Source of the DNA: MGNI01 sp964353875
GTDB taxonomy: Bacteria; Chloroflexota; Anaerolineae; Anaerolineales; E44-bin32
Assembly: GCA_964353875.1 (NCBI GenBank)
Contig: CAYGXU010000013.1
Span: forward strand, 1 to 45,435
DNA: 45,435 bases
Direction of reading: 5' to 3'
Shown: positions 32,862 through 40,896 of the stretch, piece after piece
Layout: each line of letters begins with the position of its first letter
How positions within the stretch are numbered: position 1 is the first letter of the stretch
Notes under the pieces: model-generated
Seen by the model: the letters and a program-made list of their open reading frames with translations, nothing else
What the model was told of the DNA's origin: nothing
Databases searched by the model: none
Translations under genes and position numbers: made by a program

Positions 32862-32918
32862 GAATTCACTATCGGACACGAATTCGGACATTGATCATCA
32901 TCGAATTAATTTGCCAAT

Positions 32919-33025
32919 ATGACCATTCTGAGCCGGAGCAGAGCGGAGGCGAAGAATCCCTATGATGAAGCGAATGAAGGCATCGTTTCATGGATTCTTC
33001 GGGGCTATGCGCCTCAGACGGTCAT
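32919..33025. repeat. Palindromic intergenic repeat (TCATTCTGAG...GCGAAGAATC type)
   Basis: ATGACCATTCTGAG at the left is mirrored by CTCAGACGGTCAT at the right. GGCGAAGAATCC at the left is mirrored by GGATTCTTCGGGGC at the right. This is the pattern of a dispersed palindromic repeat known from many bacterial genomes. It occupies the gap 32862-33285 between copy D and the coiled-coil gene. The rest of that gap shows nothing I recognise, and a 102-codon frame across the repeat is not a gene. Confidence 0.6.
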
Positions 33026-33285
33026 CCCGATGTCATTATGGAATGATCTATTTGGCTTGAATGTGAACAAAAATACTTCCTGTCCGAATTTGCGTCTGAA
33101 CTTTCCCAGTGCGGTGTCAAAAAAACACAGATGCTTAGATTGGAAATTTCGTTTGAGCAATCGGGCGTTTTGCGGAAATTGTGATTGGCGCAGGAAAAAG
33201 AACCCCCTGGGATTTCAAGATGCCTGACCTGAATCTATCGAGAACGACCGAAGGGATAATTTGATCAATAGGAAGGATGTATGAA

Positions 33286-34245
33286 TTACCCATTTCTTCG
33301 AGGTTTCGGGGGTTTAAGTGGTCCTGCCCATTGATCTGGAAAAAGCTCTAAGGCCCGTTTCGCAGCGTCGGAAATTTGCTTATCCTGGTCAAATCGAAGC
33401 TTACTAATAGCATCTTGAGCCTCACGGGTATGCCACTCAACCAGTCGTAATAGGGCTACCATCCGCGAACGAGCATTGGTGGCTTCGCTCATGCCCCCTT
33501 CCCCAGGAATGAAGCCAGAGCGGGATTTCTGAGTAATTTCAACCAGAGCGGGAATGACCACAGGGTCTTGGAGATTGACCAGACGCTTGACTGATTCATG
33601 AGCAATGGATAGATCCGCCACGCGTAAAGCGCGAAATCGGTGCAGTTGAACCGTTGTCAGAAGGACGACCTCACGAACCAACGGATCAGGATCCGAGAGG
33701 GCATTCTCGATCTCATTCACCACTTCATTATTCAAAGCCATCCCAGGACGATTAGCGAATTCAACCGCTGCTCGTTGGCGTTCCGCTGAATCGCTTGTAC
33801 GTAAATCATAGGATGAGCGCGCTCGTTCAATTAAACGTCCAGCGACAGTCTGGATTGTTGGCTGCATCTGCTCTTGATCCAATTTTGCGAGCTCTTCCGC
33901 TGGAGTATCGATCAGTTCGATTACCTGGTTTAGTTTCGTTCGCAGTGGTGGATCAACTTCAGGAATCATTTTAGTCAAAAAGGCTCTCAGTCCTTCAAGA
34001 CTTCTTTGTTGGACCACAGCCCTGGCGTGATCACGCCATTGATTCACTACTTCAGCGAGTTCTTCCTGATGCTGACGCAATGAGTTCTGTTCTTTGCGTA
34101 GCGCTTCAGCCTTTTCTCCGCGCTCTTCCAACAACTTAAGGCCAACTTCCTGGAGTTTATCACTGACTACGACGAACTCTCGCTGGAACTCATCCGCTTT
34201 ACTTGAAAACATCTGCTGCACTTCACGAAGCCCAATTGCGTACAC
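33286..34245 (-). CDS. Coiled-coil and helical-repeat protein, unknown
   Basis: A 319-residue, wholly helical cytoplasmic protein. Residues 10-75 are a strong coiled coil (SDKLQEVGLKLLEERGEKAEALRKEQNSLRQHQEELAEVV). Residues 165-300 resemble HEAT/armadillo-like repeats (ENALSDPDPLVREVVLLTTVQL, NLQDPVVIPALVEI, AKRALELFPDQW). The C-terminal KPPKPRRNG tail is basic. It probably acts as a scaffold; I cannot name a partner. It starts at a GTG with GGAGG 11 nt upstream. It lies downstream of a repeat-rich gap and is otherwise isolated. Confidence 0.65.
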   Translation of the reverse strand: MYAIGLREVQQMFSSKADEFQREFVVVSDKLQEVGLKLLEERGEKAEALRKEQNSLRQHQEELAEVVNQWRDHARAVVQQRSLEGLRAFLTKMIPEVDPPLRTKLNQVIELIDTPAEELAKLDQEQMQPTIQTVAGRLIERARSSYDLRTSDSAERQRAAVEFANRPGMALNNEVVNEIENALSDPDPLVREVVLLTTVQLHRFRALRVADLSIAHESVKRLVNLQDPVVIPALVEITQKSRSGFIPGEGGMSEATNARSRMVALLRLVEWHTREAQDAISKLRFDQDKQISDAAKRALELFPDQWAGPLKPPKPRRNG

Positions 34246-34413
34246 GGTTGACCATGCCTCCTACCCTCTTCTCAATGAGAACCAATTTCGCTTGAAGGGT
34301 TGCACAAGTGGATCGTATCCACAAGGTCTATTCTATTGTAAAGAATTTCGTCATTAATCCTAGGATTCTATCCCTTTTTTGCTAACATGATCAGTATATT
34401 GAAGGAATTAGGG

Positions 34414-34566
34414 ATGGTCAATTCCCCCCGCATGTTAAAACGTAGGAGAAATGCAATTGTTACTGCACTACTGTACATCATTTTTATCCAGGTCTTGAGC
34501 AAAGCGGGAAATCTGCATCCGTCTACTTTAGAATTCAGTATTTCTATTCAACTTGCTGGATATTGA
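34414..34566 (+). CDS. Putative small membrane peptide (50 aa)
   Basis: In the 384-bp gap 34246-34629 an ATG with AAGGA 7 nt upstream opens a 50-codon frame. Its product has a basic start (RMLKRRRN), one hydrophobic segment (AIVTALLYIIFIQVL, about residues 14-28) and a short outer tail. That is the shape of a small single-pass membrane protein or a signal peptide with no body. It ends 63 nt before the DUF4332 gene on the same strand. Support comes only from the SD and composition. Confidence 0.35.
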   Translation: MVNSPRMLKRRRNAIVTALLYIIFIQVLSKAGNLHPSTLEFSISIQLAGY

Positions 34567-34629
34567 TGATATGATTGTTAGAATATTTTTCCAACTAAGA
34601 TCGCAGAATTAGGGAGAGGAAGCAACAAA

Positions 34630-35034
34630 ATGGCAAAAATTGTCAACATTGAAGGTATTGGTCCCAAATACGCTGAAAAGCTGCAAGCGTTAGGGATCCG
34701 AACAACGGAAAAGCTGTTAACGGTCGCAGCACATAAACAAGGCCGCCAGGATCTTGCTGAGCAAACCGGAATTTTAGAAAAGCTTATTCTGGAATGGGTC
34801 AACCTGGCTGACCTGATCCGCGTTAAAGGCATCGGGGAGGAATATAGCGACTTGCTTGAAGAGGCCGGCGTTGACACGGTGAAAGAGCTTCGCAACCGAC
34901 GTGCAGATAATCTTTACGAGGCGCTCAAGGAAATCAATGCAAAGGAACGTCTCGTTCGACGCATACCTTCGCCCAAAGAAGTTGCGCGCTGGATTGAGCA
35001 CGCCAAAAATCTGGAACCCATGGTGAAGTATTAA
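34630..35034 (+). CDS. DUF4332 helix-hairpin-helix protein
   Basis: A 134-residue protein with two helix-hairpin-helix-like units: VNIEGIGPKYAEKLQALGI (residues 5-23) and IRVKGIGEEYSDLLEEAGV (about 63-81), each followed by helical segments (RTTEKLLTVAA, DTVKELRNRRADNLYEALKEIN). It matches the DUF4332 pattern. HhH units of this type often bind DNA or proteins non-specifically. It is a single gene with SD (AGGGAGAGG) upstream. The 689-bp gap that follows (35035-35723) holds no gene I can support. Confidence 0.8.
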   Translation: MAKIVNIEGIGPKYAEKLQALGIRTTEKLLTVAAHKQGRQDLAEQTGILEKLILEWVNLADLIRVKGIGEEYSDLLEEAGVDTVKELRNRRADNLYEALKEINAKERLVRRIPSPKEVARWIEHAKNLEPMVKY

Positions 35035-35555
35035 ACCTGCGCGGCGCCCTCGCTTGCAACACTTCATCGTGCGGACTCAGAAACACTATTGATCATTTCT
35101 GATAATGGGGAAGGGAAAGTCCTTTCACCTTGTTTTCCATTTGGTAAATTGCCCTAAACGATCTCCACTCGGCTGGATTCTTCATTCTTGAAGTTTGAAT
35201 AAGCCCATGCCGGGGGATTGCCATTGATTCTATTATCCCAATAGAGAAGACCTACACTGCAGTTTTTATCTCCAGGATGCAAACGGGATTTAATTTTCTA
35301 AGTGTTGAGAAAAACAAGGCAGTCATAGCTACCTCCGAAATAGGACCGATCCAAAGACGTCCTTTTTTTATTCATTTCCTTGCGCATAGAACGACAGATA
35401 AATCCGAGGTCACGAAGTATCAAACAAAGGGATTGGCAACACTCCGCTCACTCCGATAAACGGCAAACAGCCCACTTATCGTCACTCATGGATGGCTGCC
35501 TTGATACAAACCATCAAGTGTGACTCTGATTGAAGTATACTTATGCTGTTCTTAA

Positions 35556-35720
35556 ATCCGTGCAGCGTCTGATGCCTTTATCCCTAAACTGCATGGCCGT
35601 ATCCAAAATGCTGACTTCAAGGGGATTTTCAAAGTGATTTCAACTTATGTGGATGCTACAGGTAGAGTATTGGGTTACATGCGCTATTCACTTGGACAAT
35701 ATACTTTTACAGGGAAATAA
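35556..35720 (+). other. Open stretch of protein-like sequence without a start, before zwf
   Basis: Within the long gap, a frame of 55 codons (bounded by TAA at 35553-35555 and ended by TAA at 35718-35720) reads like a protein C-terminus: AASDAFIPKLHGRIQNADF, then FKVISTYVDATGRVLGYMRY and SLGQYTFTGK. There is no start codon near its beginning. It could be a gene remnant or chance; I do not recognise it. The part from 35035 to 35552 shows nothing. Confidence 0.25.
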
Positions 35721-35723
35721 AAG

Positions 35724-37253
35724 ATGATCCGCCCCAATGTCATCGAACCAACTACGATTGTAATCTTCGGTGCATCGGGTGATCTCACCAAACGAAAGCT
35801 TTTGCCCGCGCTCTATGATCTCTACTTAAAAGAAATATTGCCTGACGGCTGTATGATCATCGGCACCTCACGTACACCTTACTCCCATGATCAATTCCGG
35901 GACGAAATGCGCAAGGCCATAAAAAATGTCGGGAGCAGCTCTGCCCCATCCAAGACATGGGATCATTTCGCCGAAAAACTATTTTACTTATCAGGCGATC
36001 TCCTCCAGCCGGATCTGCATAAGAATTTGGATCAATTCATCCGAGAAAGATGCCTTTCAGGCCTTTCTCCTGATAACCGACTTTATTACTTGGCGGTCGC
36101 TCCCCAATTTTATGAACCACTGATTTCCCATTTAGGATCTTCGTATTCAAATAGTGAAGGCCAGGGCTGGCGCAGGATCGTGATAGAGAAGCCCTTTGGC
36201 AGGGATTTGCAGACTGCCAAGGCACTCAATACCACCATCCATCAATTTTTCAATGAAAACCAGATTTTCCGTATTGACCATTATCTAGGTAAGGAAACTG
36301 TCCAAAATATCCTCGTGTTCCGTTTCGGTAATGCGATCTTCGAACCCTTATGGAATCGTAATTACATCGACAATGTCCAAATCACCGTGGCGGAGGAGTT
36401 GGGCATCGAAGGTCGCGGAAGTTATTATGATCAAACAGGAGTGGTAAGGGATATTGTCCAGAACCATATGCTCCAGCTCCTGGCTCTCACTGCAATGGAA
36501 CCTCCGATCGCGTACGAAGCCAATGCCCTCAGAGACGAGAAGGTCAAAGTCTTACGGGCCATTCGGGTTTCAAGCAAGGATAATGCTGGCCAAGATACTG
36601 TTATGGGTCAGTATATGGCTGGCACGTTCGATGGTAAGGATGTCGTCGGTTATCACCAGGAAAGGGATGTGACCAATAACAGTCGCACTCCGACCTATGT
36701 CGCCCTAAGACTTTATATCGATAATTGGCGTTGGCAGGGTGTCCCTTTTTACCTCCGATCGGGGAAACGGATGGCAGACAAATTGACTGAAATCAACGTC
36801 GAATTCAAGTGTCCTCCTTTTCTCCTCTTCGCACCCCAAGGTCCAGCCTGTGTTAAACCAAACATCCTTGGCTTGTGTATTCAGCCGGATGAAGGCATTC
36901 ACTTACGCTTTCAAGCCAAAGTCCCGGGCGCAGGTCTACAAATGATCCCCACAAACCTGGAGTTCCATTACGATGATGTCTTTGAGGAGAGAGATTTGCC
37001 GGATGCCTATGAACGTCTGATTCTCGATGCTCTTCAAGGAGACGCTTCCCTATTCACACGTTCGGATGAAATCGAACTTGCCTGGAGCATCATCGATCCC
37101 ATTGTTGAGGGATGGCAAAGTGATGCGACAGGCGAACCTTCTACCTATAGGGCGGGAAGCTGGGGACCGGAGGCCGCGCAGGAGTTCCTCGCCCGCCATG
37201 GACATATTTGGCATCAAATGTGCTTGCATTGTGTACAGGAGTCAAGCGAATAA
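35724..37253 (+). CDS. zwf: Glucose-6-phosphate 1-dehydrogenase
   Basis: A 509-residue enzyme that oxidises glucose 6-phosphate to 6-phosphogluconolactone with NAD(P)+, the first step of the oxidative pentose phosphate pathway. Evidence: nucleotide-binding GASGDLTKRKLLPALYDL near residues 15-32, IVIEKPFGRDL near 152, and the substrate/catalytic motif RIDHYLGKETVQNI near 186. AREAs such as FRFGNAIFEPLWNRNYIDNVQI and the C-terminal YRAGSWGPEAA are typical. The length fits the family. AGGGA stands about 9 nt before the ATG. glk follows on the same strand after 194 nt and supplies its substrate. Confidence 0.97.
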   Translation: MIRPNVIEPTTIVIFGASGDLTKRKLLPALYDLYLKEILPDGCMIIGTSRTPYSHDQFRDEMRKAIKNVGSSSAPSKTWDHFAEKLFYLSGDLLQPDLHKNLDQFIRERCLSGLSPDNRLYYLAVAPQFYEPLISHLGSSYSNSEGQGWRRIVIEKPFGRDLQTAKALNTTIHQFFNENQIFRIDHYLGKETVQNILVFRFGNAIFEPLWNRNYIDNVQITVAEELGIEGRGSYYDQTGVVRDIVQNHMLQLLALTAMEPPIAYEANALRDEKVKVLRAIRVSSKDNAGQDTVMGQYMAGTFDGKDVVGYHQERDVTNNSRTPTYVALRLYIDNWRWQGVPFYLRSGKRMADKLTEINVEFKCPPFLLFAPQGPACVKPNILGLCIQPDEGIHLRFQAKVPGAGLQMIPTNLEFHYDDVFEERDLPDAYERLILDALQGDASLFTRSDEIELAWSIIDPIVEGWQSDATGEPSTYRAGSWGPEAAQEFLARHGHIWHQMCLHCVQESSE

Positions 37254-37447
37254 GTATTAACTATTTTCATGAGCACCATCTCCATAATGGAGAGCAGAAT
37301 GACGCGAATTGAATCAATCCTTTCTGAACAACCGCCTGACTCTGAAGATAAATGCAACATTCATTAGGATAAACATCCTGTACATTAATTGTGATCCGAT
37401 ACTCCCCATCCGTCGGATAATATCAGGACTATAAAGGAGATACGCAA

Positions 37448-38443
37448 ATGCTATTGGCAGGGGATATTGGGGGATCAAAAGCAGATTTGGCTACTTACGA
37501 ACTTACGGATGATGCCACCCACCCCAAATTCGAAGCAACCTTCAAGAGCCCCCAGTTCGAAAGCCTGGAGCAAATCGTTCGGACATTCCTGACCAGCACA
37601 GGTGCGGGAGTCTCATATGCCGTTTTTGGGTTGGCCGGACCCGTGGTAGGCGGAACAGCGAGTGTCACCAACCTGGCATGGGAGATTTATCAGGATCAAC
37701 TGAACGAAACCCTCGGCCTAAAGAAAACCTACTTGCTCAATGACATTGAAGCGATTGCACACGCTCTTCCCGATCTACCCCTGACCGACCTTCATACTAT
37801 CCACGAGGGTGAAGCCAAAGAACATGGCAATATGGCCATAATTGCGCCGGGAACCGGGCTTGGTGAGGCATTCCTTACATGGGATGGGAAAGGCTATAAA
37901 GCGCATCCTACAGAAGGCGGTCATACTGATTTTGCTCCGACCAATGAACTCCAAGCGCGATTGCTACTCTTCCTCTTGCGGGAGTTTTCGCATGTCAGCT
38001 ATGAGCGTGTATGCTCTGGTATTGGTCTACCCAATATTTACCATTTCCTGAAAGCGATCGAATATGCCGAAGAGCCTTCATGGCTGGCGCAGGAATTGGC
38101 TGAGGCGCCGGACCCAATTCCTGTAATCGTTCGTCTGGCTGCAGGAAGCAATCCATCTGCGTTATGTGAAGCGACAGTCAACCTGTTTTCATCGATCTTG
38201 GGAGCGGAATGCGGAAATCTGGCGTTGAGATCGATCGCTACCGGCGGTGTTTTTATTGCGGGCGGCATGGCGCCTAAAATGCTCTCCCAGCTAGATCCAT
38301 CCACTTTTCTTGAAGGTTTTACAAACAAAGGGCGTCTGTCGGATTTCGTCAGAAGGATACCGGTCCGTGTTGTCCTCAACCCCAAAACAGCCTTGATAGG
38401 CGCAGCCATGTACGGTTTGAGGCAATTGTCAAAAAAGAAATGA
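37448..38443 (+). CDS. glk: Glucokinase (Glk family, not ROK)
   Basis: A 331-residue hexokinase-fold enzyme that phosphorylates glucose with ATP. Motifs: phosphate-binding LLAGDIGGSKADLATYEL (residues 2-19), AVFGLAGPVVGGTASVTNLAWEI near 58, LLNDIEAIAHALP near 95 (catalytic Asp), IIAPGTGLGEAFL near 134, and PTEGGHTDFAP near 154. The ROK zinc motif is missing, so this is the E. coli Glk type. A strong SD (AAGGAG) precedes the ATG. It lies between zwf and an SDR gene; the group could form a glucose-oxidation cluster. Confidence 0.95.
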   Translation: MLLAGDIGGSKADLATYELTDDATHPKFEATFKSPQFESLEQIVRTFLTSTGAGVSYAVFGLAGPVVGGTASVTNLAWEIYQDQLNETLGLKKTYLLNDIEAIAHALPDLPLTDLHTIHEGEAKEHGNMAIIAPGTGLGEAFLTWDGKGYKAHPTEGGHTDFAPTNELQARLLLFLLREFSHVSYERVCSGIGLPNIYHFLKAIEYAEEPSWLAQELAEAPDPIPVIVRLAAGSNPSALCEATVNLFSSILGAECGNLALRSIATGGVFIAGGMAPKMLSQLDPSTFLEGFTNKGRLSDFVRRIPVRVVLNPKTALIGAAMYGLRQLSKKK

Positions 38444-38512
38444 GAAATTGTCTGGTGAGGCAAAGTAATTTATCCGGGATAGTATTCTCTACAGACGCAT
38501 CTGAGGAGGGTT

Positions 38513-39232
38513 ATGGTGAACGATTTTACAGACAAAGTTGTGCTGATCACAGGGTCAGCCGGTAATCTCGGCAATGCAACCGTTCTGGCATTCAAAGAAC
38601 GAGGGGCAAAGCTAGCATTACTCGATCGTGATGGGGATCGGTTGCGTGAGATGTACTCTGATCTGGGTTCTTCATCACAGACTTATATCGGCGACTCGGT
38701 TGATCTTACCGATGAGACAGAGGCGGAGCGCTCCGTTGCTGAAGCTGCGCAGAAGTTGGGGGGAATCGACGTTCTCGTGAACATTGCTGGGGGTTATCGA
38801 GGAGGTGACCCAATCCATGAGACCTCCTTTAAGGATATGGAATTTCTTTTCAACCTGAATGTACTTACGACCTTCTTCACCTGCAAGGCGGTGATTAAGT
38901 ATATGCTAGAGCGCAACGCCGGCGTGATCATCAGTTTAGCTGCCAGAGCTGGATTAACAGGTGCAGCCAACATAGGAGCTTATTCAGCTACAAAAAGCGC
39001 AGTGATCCGCCTGACCGAGAGCATGGCCACGGAGCTGAAATTCAATGGCATCCGCGTCAATTGCATCCTGCCGGGTACAATCGATACGCCCCAGAATCGC
39101 CAGGCGATGCCGAATGCGGATTTCAGCCGTTGGGTCCCTCCGGCTGCTCTGGCGGATGTGATCCTCTTCCTTGCATCCAACCAGGCTCGTGCGATCACAG
39201 GCGCCGCCATTCCGGTTTATGGGCTCAGCTAA
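38513..39232 (+). CDS. Short-chain dehydrogenase/reductase
   Basis: A 239-residue classical SDR. Evidence: ITGSAGNLGNA (residues 13-23, NAD(P)-binding, a G-x3-G-x-G variant), Asp in LALLDRDGDR (about 38, favouring NAD), NIAGGYRGGDP near 90 (NAG equivalent), the catalytic Ser in VIISLAARAGL near 142, Tyr-x3-Lys in GAYSATKSAV near 155, and RVNCILPGTIDTP. The substrate is unknown; position after glk and zwf suggests a sugar or sugar-derived carbonyl compound. GAGGAGGG precedes the ATG. Seven nt after its stop lies a broken nnrE. Confidence 0.88.
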   Translation: MVNDFTDKVVLITGSAGNLGNATVLAFKERGAKLALLDRDGDRLREMYSDLGSSSQTYIGDSVDLTDETEAERSVAEAAQKLGGIDVLVNIAGGYRGGDPIHETSFKDMEFLFNLNVLTTFFTCKAVIKYMLERNAGVIISLAARAGLTGAANIGAYSATKSAVIRLTESMATELKFNGIRVNCILPGTIDTPQNRQAMPNADFSRWVPPAALADVILFLASNQARAITGAAIPVYGLS

Positions 39233-39239
39233 ACAAGCG

Positions 39240-39536
39240 ATGGCATTTCTCACTCCTGAGGGTATCCCCGTTCCATCGGTAACTGCCGAGCAAATGCGAT
39301 TGGTGGATCGCATCGCAATTGAAGAGTTCCGATTAAGTATTTTACAAATGATGGAGAATGGAGGCAGATCCGTGGCTCAATTGGTTATGGCCAAGCTTGG
39401 CGATTCGCCAGGTTAAGTGTGTATGCTTGCAGGACCTGGCGGAAACGGAGGCGGCGGGATCTATTGCGCCAGACACCTCCATAACCATGGCTTGGACGCA
39501 GGTATCAAACCCAAAGGGGAATCCCATTTGAGTGAA
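39240..39536 (+). pseudogene. nnrE: Broken NAD(P)H-hydrate epimerase (YjeF N-terminal) gene
   Basis: The frame from the ATG at 39240 gives the start of a YjeF_N protein: VTAEQMRLVDRIAIEEFRL, ILQMMENGGRSVAQLVM, then an in-frame TAA at 39414-39416. The same frame continues with the next conserved block, MLAGPGGNGGGGIYCARHLHNHG, where the family has AGPGNNGGDG-L-x-A-R-H-L. The catalytic-loop Asp is replaced by Gly. After about residue 93 the likeness fades and the remaining 120 or so residues of the domain are missing. The gene thus carries a nonsense codon and a 3' truncation, and ends just before the ruvB promoter. The right edge of the feature is approximate. Confidence 0.75.
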
Positions 39537-39571
39537 TGCCTGATCTCGTATGATCAGGTAAATCATCTCCA

Positions 39572-39600
39572 TTTCAACCTTGGGCACAATCCTGTATAAT
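39572..39600 (+). promoter_or_regulatory. Promoter of ruvB, probably giving a leaderless mRNA
   Basis: TTTCAA, 17 bases, TATAAT (39595-39600). The ATG of ruvB starts 8 bases after the -10 box, where transcription itself should start, and there is no room for a usual SD. A second in-frame ATG at 39617 would leave a leader of about 10 nt. Confidence 0.6.
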
Positions 39601-39607
39601 CCCAGGT

Positions 39608-40642
39608 ATGACCACAATGAAAGAGCGTGTTGTTTCGCCCATGCCGAGTGAGGACGACGTTCCAGAACTGACACTTCGGCCACGAAAAATCAGCGAAATG
39701 ATCGGTCAGGACCGGGTGCGTGAGAATCTCACCATCTTGATCCAAGCCGCGCGGGAACGGGGAGATCCACTGGATCATGTCCTATTCTATAGCCCACCCG
39801 GGCTTGGAAAGACGACTCTTGCGCATATCCTTGCTAATGAGATGGCTGCCAACCTGAAAGTGACCTCGGGCCCCGCCATCGAGCGCGCGGGAGATCTGGC
39901 CGCCATCATCACCAATCTTCAAACCGGAGACGTGCTCTTCATCGATGAAATCCACCGCCTCAGCCGTCCCGTGGAGGAGATCCTCTACCCGGCAATGGAG
40001 GATTTCGCGCTCGACATTATCCTTGGCAAAGGTCCTAGCGCACGTTCTATTCGGTTGCGTTTACCGCATTTCACTATTGTCGGTGCAACCACGCGATTAG
40101 CTCTTATGACCTCTCCATTGCGCGCCCGTTTTGGAGCGACCTTCCGACTTGATTTCTACGATCAAAAAGCCATGGAGACAATCGTTGAGCGCGCTGCTCA
40201 GATCATGGGGGTGGAAACGGATCGGGGAGGGATCCTCGAAATCTCCTGTCGCGCCAGAGGTACGCCACGCGTCGCTTTAAGGCTCCTTCGCAGAGTAAGA
40301 GACTTTGCGCAGGTACGCGCAAATGGGATGATCACTCGTCAGGTAGCATCGGATGCCCTCGCCCTCATGGAGATCGACGGGCTAGGCCTGGATGATGCCG
40401 ATCGAAAGGTGCTCAAGAGCATCATCGAAAAATTTGATGGGGGACCGGTTGGCCTGCAAACCATTGCGGCTTCCATCAGTGAAGAGCCGGATACGGTTAT
40501 GGATGTCGTCGAACCATACTTGTTACAATTGGGCTTTCTCGATCGCACTCCTCAAGGGAGGGTGGCTACTTCACTGGCCTATCAGCATCTCGGCTTGGAA
40601 CCGCCATTCCAGCAACAGCAACCTCGATTGCTAGAGTTATAA
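39608..40642 (+). CDS. ruvB: Holliday junction branch migration helicase RuvB
   Basis: A 344-residue AAA+ motor that drives branch migration with RuvA. Motifs: LRPRKISEMIGQDRVRENL near residues 22-40, Walker A YSPPGLGKTTLA near 60, Walker B DVLFIDEIHRLSRPVEEILYPAMEDF near 106, sensor-1 TIVGATTRLALMTSPLRARFGATF near 152 (with the arginine finger region), RARGTPRVALRLLRRVRDFA near 216, and a C-terminal winged helix (about 262-335; GLDDADRKVLKSIIEKFDGGPVGLQTIA). It heads the plus-strand unit ruvB-DUF2905-queA, an arrangement common in several phyla. ruvA and ruvC are not in the window. Confidence 0.97.
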   Translation: MTTMKERVVSPMPSEDDVPELTLRPRKISEMIGQDRVRENLTILIQAARERGDPLDHVLFYSPPGLGKTTLAHILANEMAANLKVTSGPAIERAGDLAAIITNLQTGDVLFIDEIHRLSRPVEEILYPAMEDFALDIILGKGPSARSIRLRLPHFTIVGATTRLALMTSPLRARFGATFRLDFYDQKAMETIVERAAQIMGVETDRGGILEISCRARGTPRVALRLLRRVRDFAQVRANGMITRQVASDALALMEIDGLGLDDADRKVLKSIIEKFDGGPVGLQTIAASISEEPDTVMDVVEPYLLQLGFLDRTPQGRVATSLAYQHLGLEPPFQQQQPRLLEL

Positions 40643-40656
40643 GGGTTGCCTCACAT

Positions 40657-40893
40657 ATGCCTGAACTCAGTATCATTGCACGTTGGTTCATCATCATAGG
40701 ATTGGTCGTCCTCGCTTTGGGTGGACTGCTATTGCTTGTGGCGAAAACAGGTCTCCCCTTGGGGAAGTTACCCGGGGATATCCAACTTCAAAGTAAAGGT
40801 GTTACCTGTCTCATCCCTTTGGCCAGCTCGATCCTGTTGAGCATTCTGGTGACCATCCTGCTTAATCTTATCCTGCGGATGTTGAATAAATAA
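40657..40893 (+). CDS. DUF2905 small membrane protein
   Basis: A 78-residue protein with two membrane helices (about 8-27 and 50-73) separated by the family loop GLPLGKLPGDI. DUF2905 proteins are typically found beside ruvB and queA, as here. Function is unknown. It follows ruvB after 14 nt, and queA begins 3 nt after its stop. Confidence 0.85.
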   Translation: MPELSIIARWFIIIGLVVLALGGLLLLVAKTGLPLGKLPGDIQLQSKGVTCLIPLASSILLSILVTILLNLILRMLNK

Positions 40894-40896
40894 TCA

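Noticed and set aside
32919..33227. A 102-codon frame downstream of repeat copy D
   Set aside because: Its first third is the palindromic repeat, and the rest shows no protein signature.
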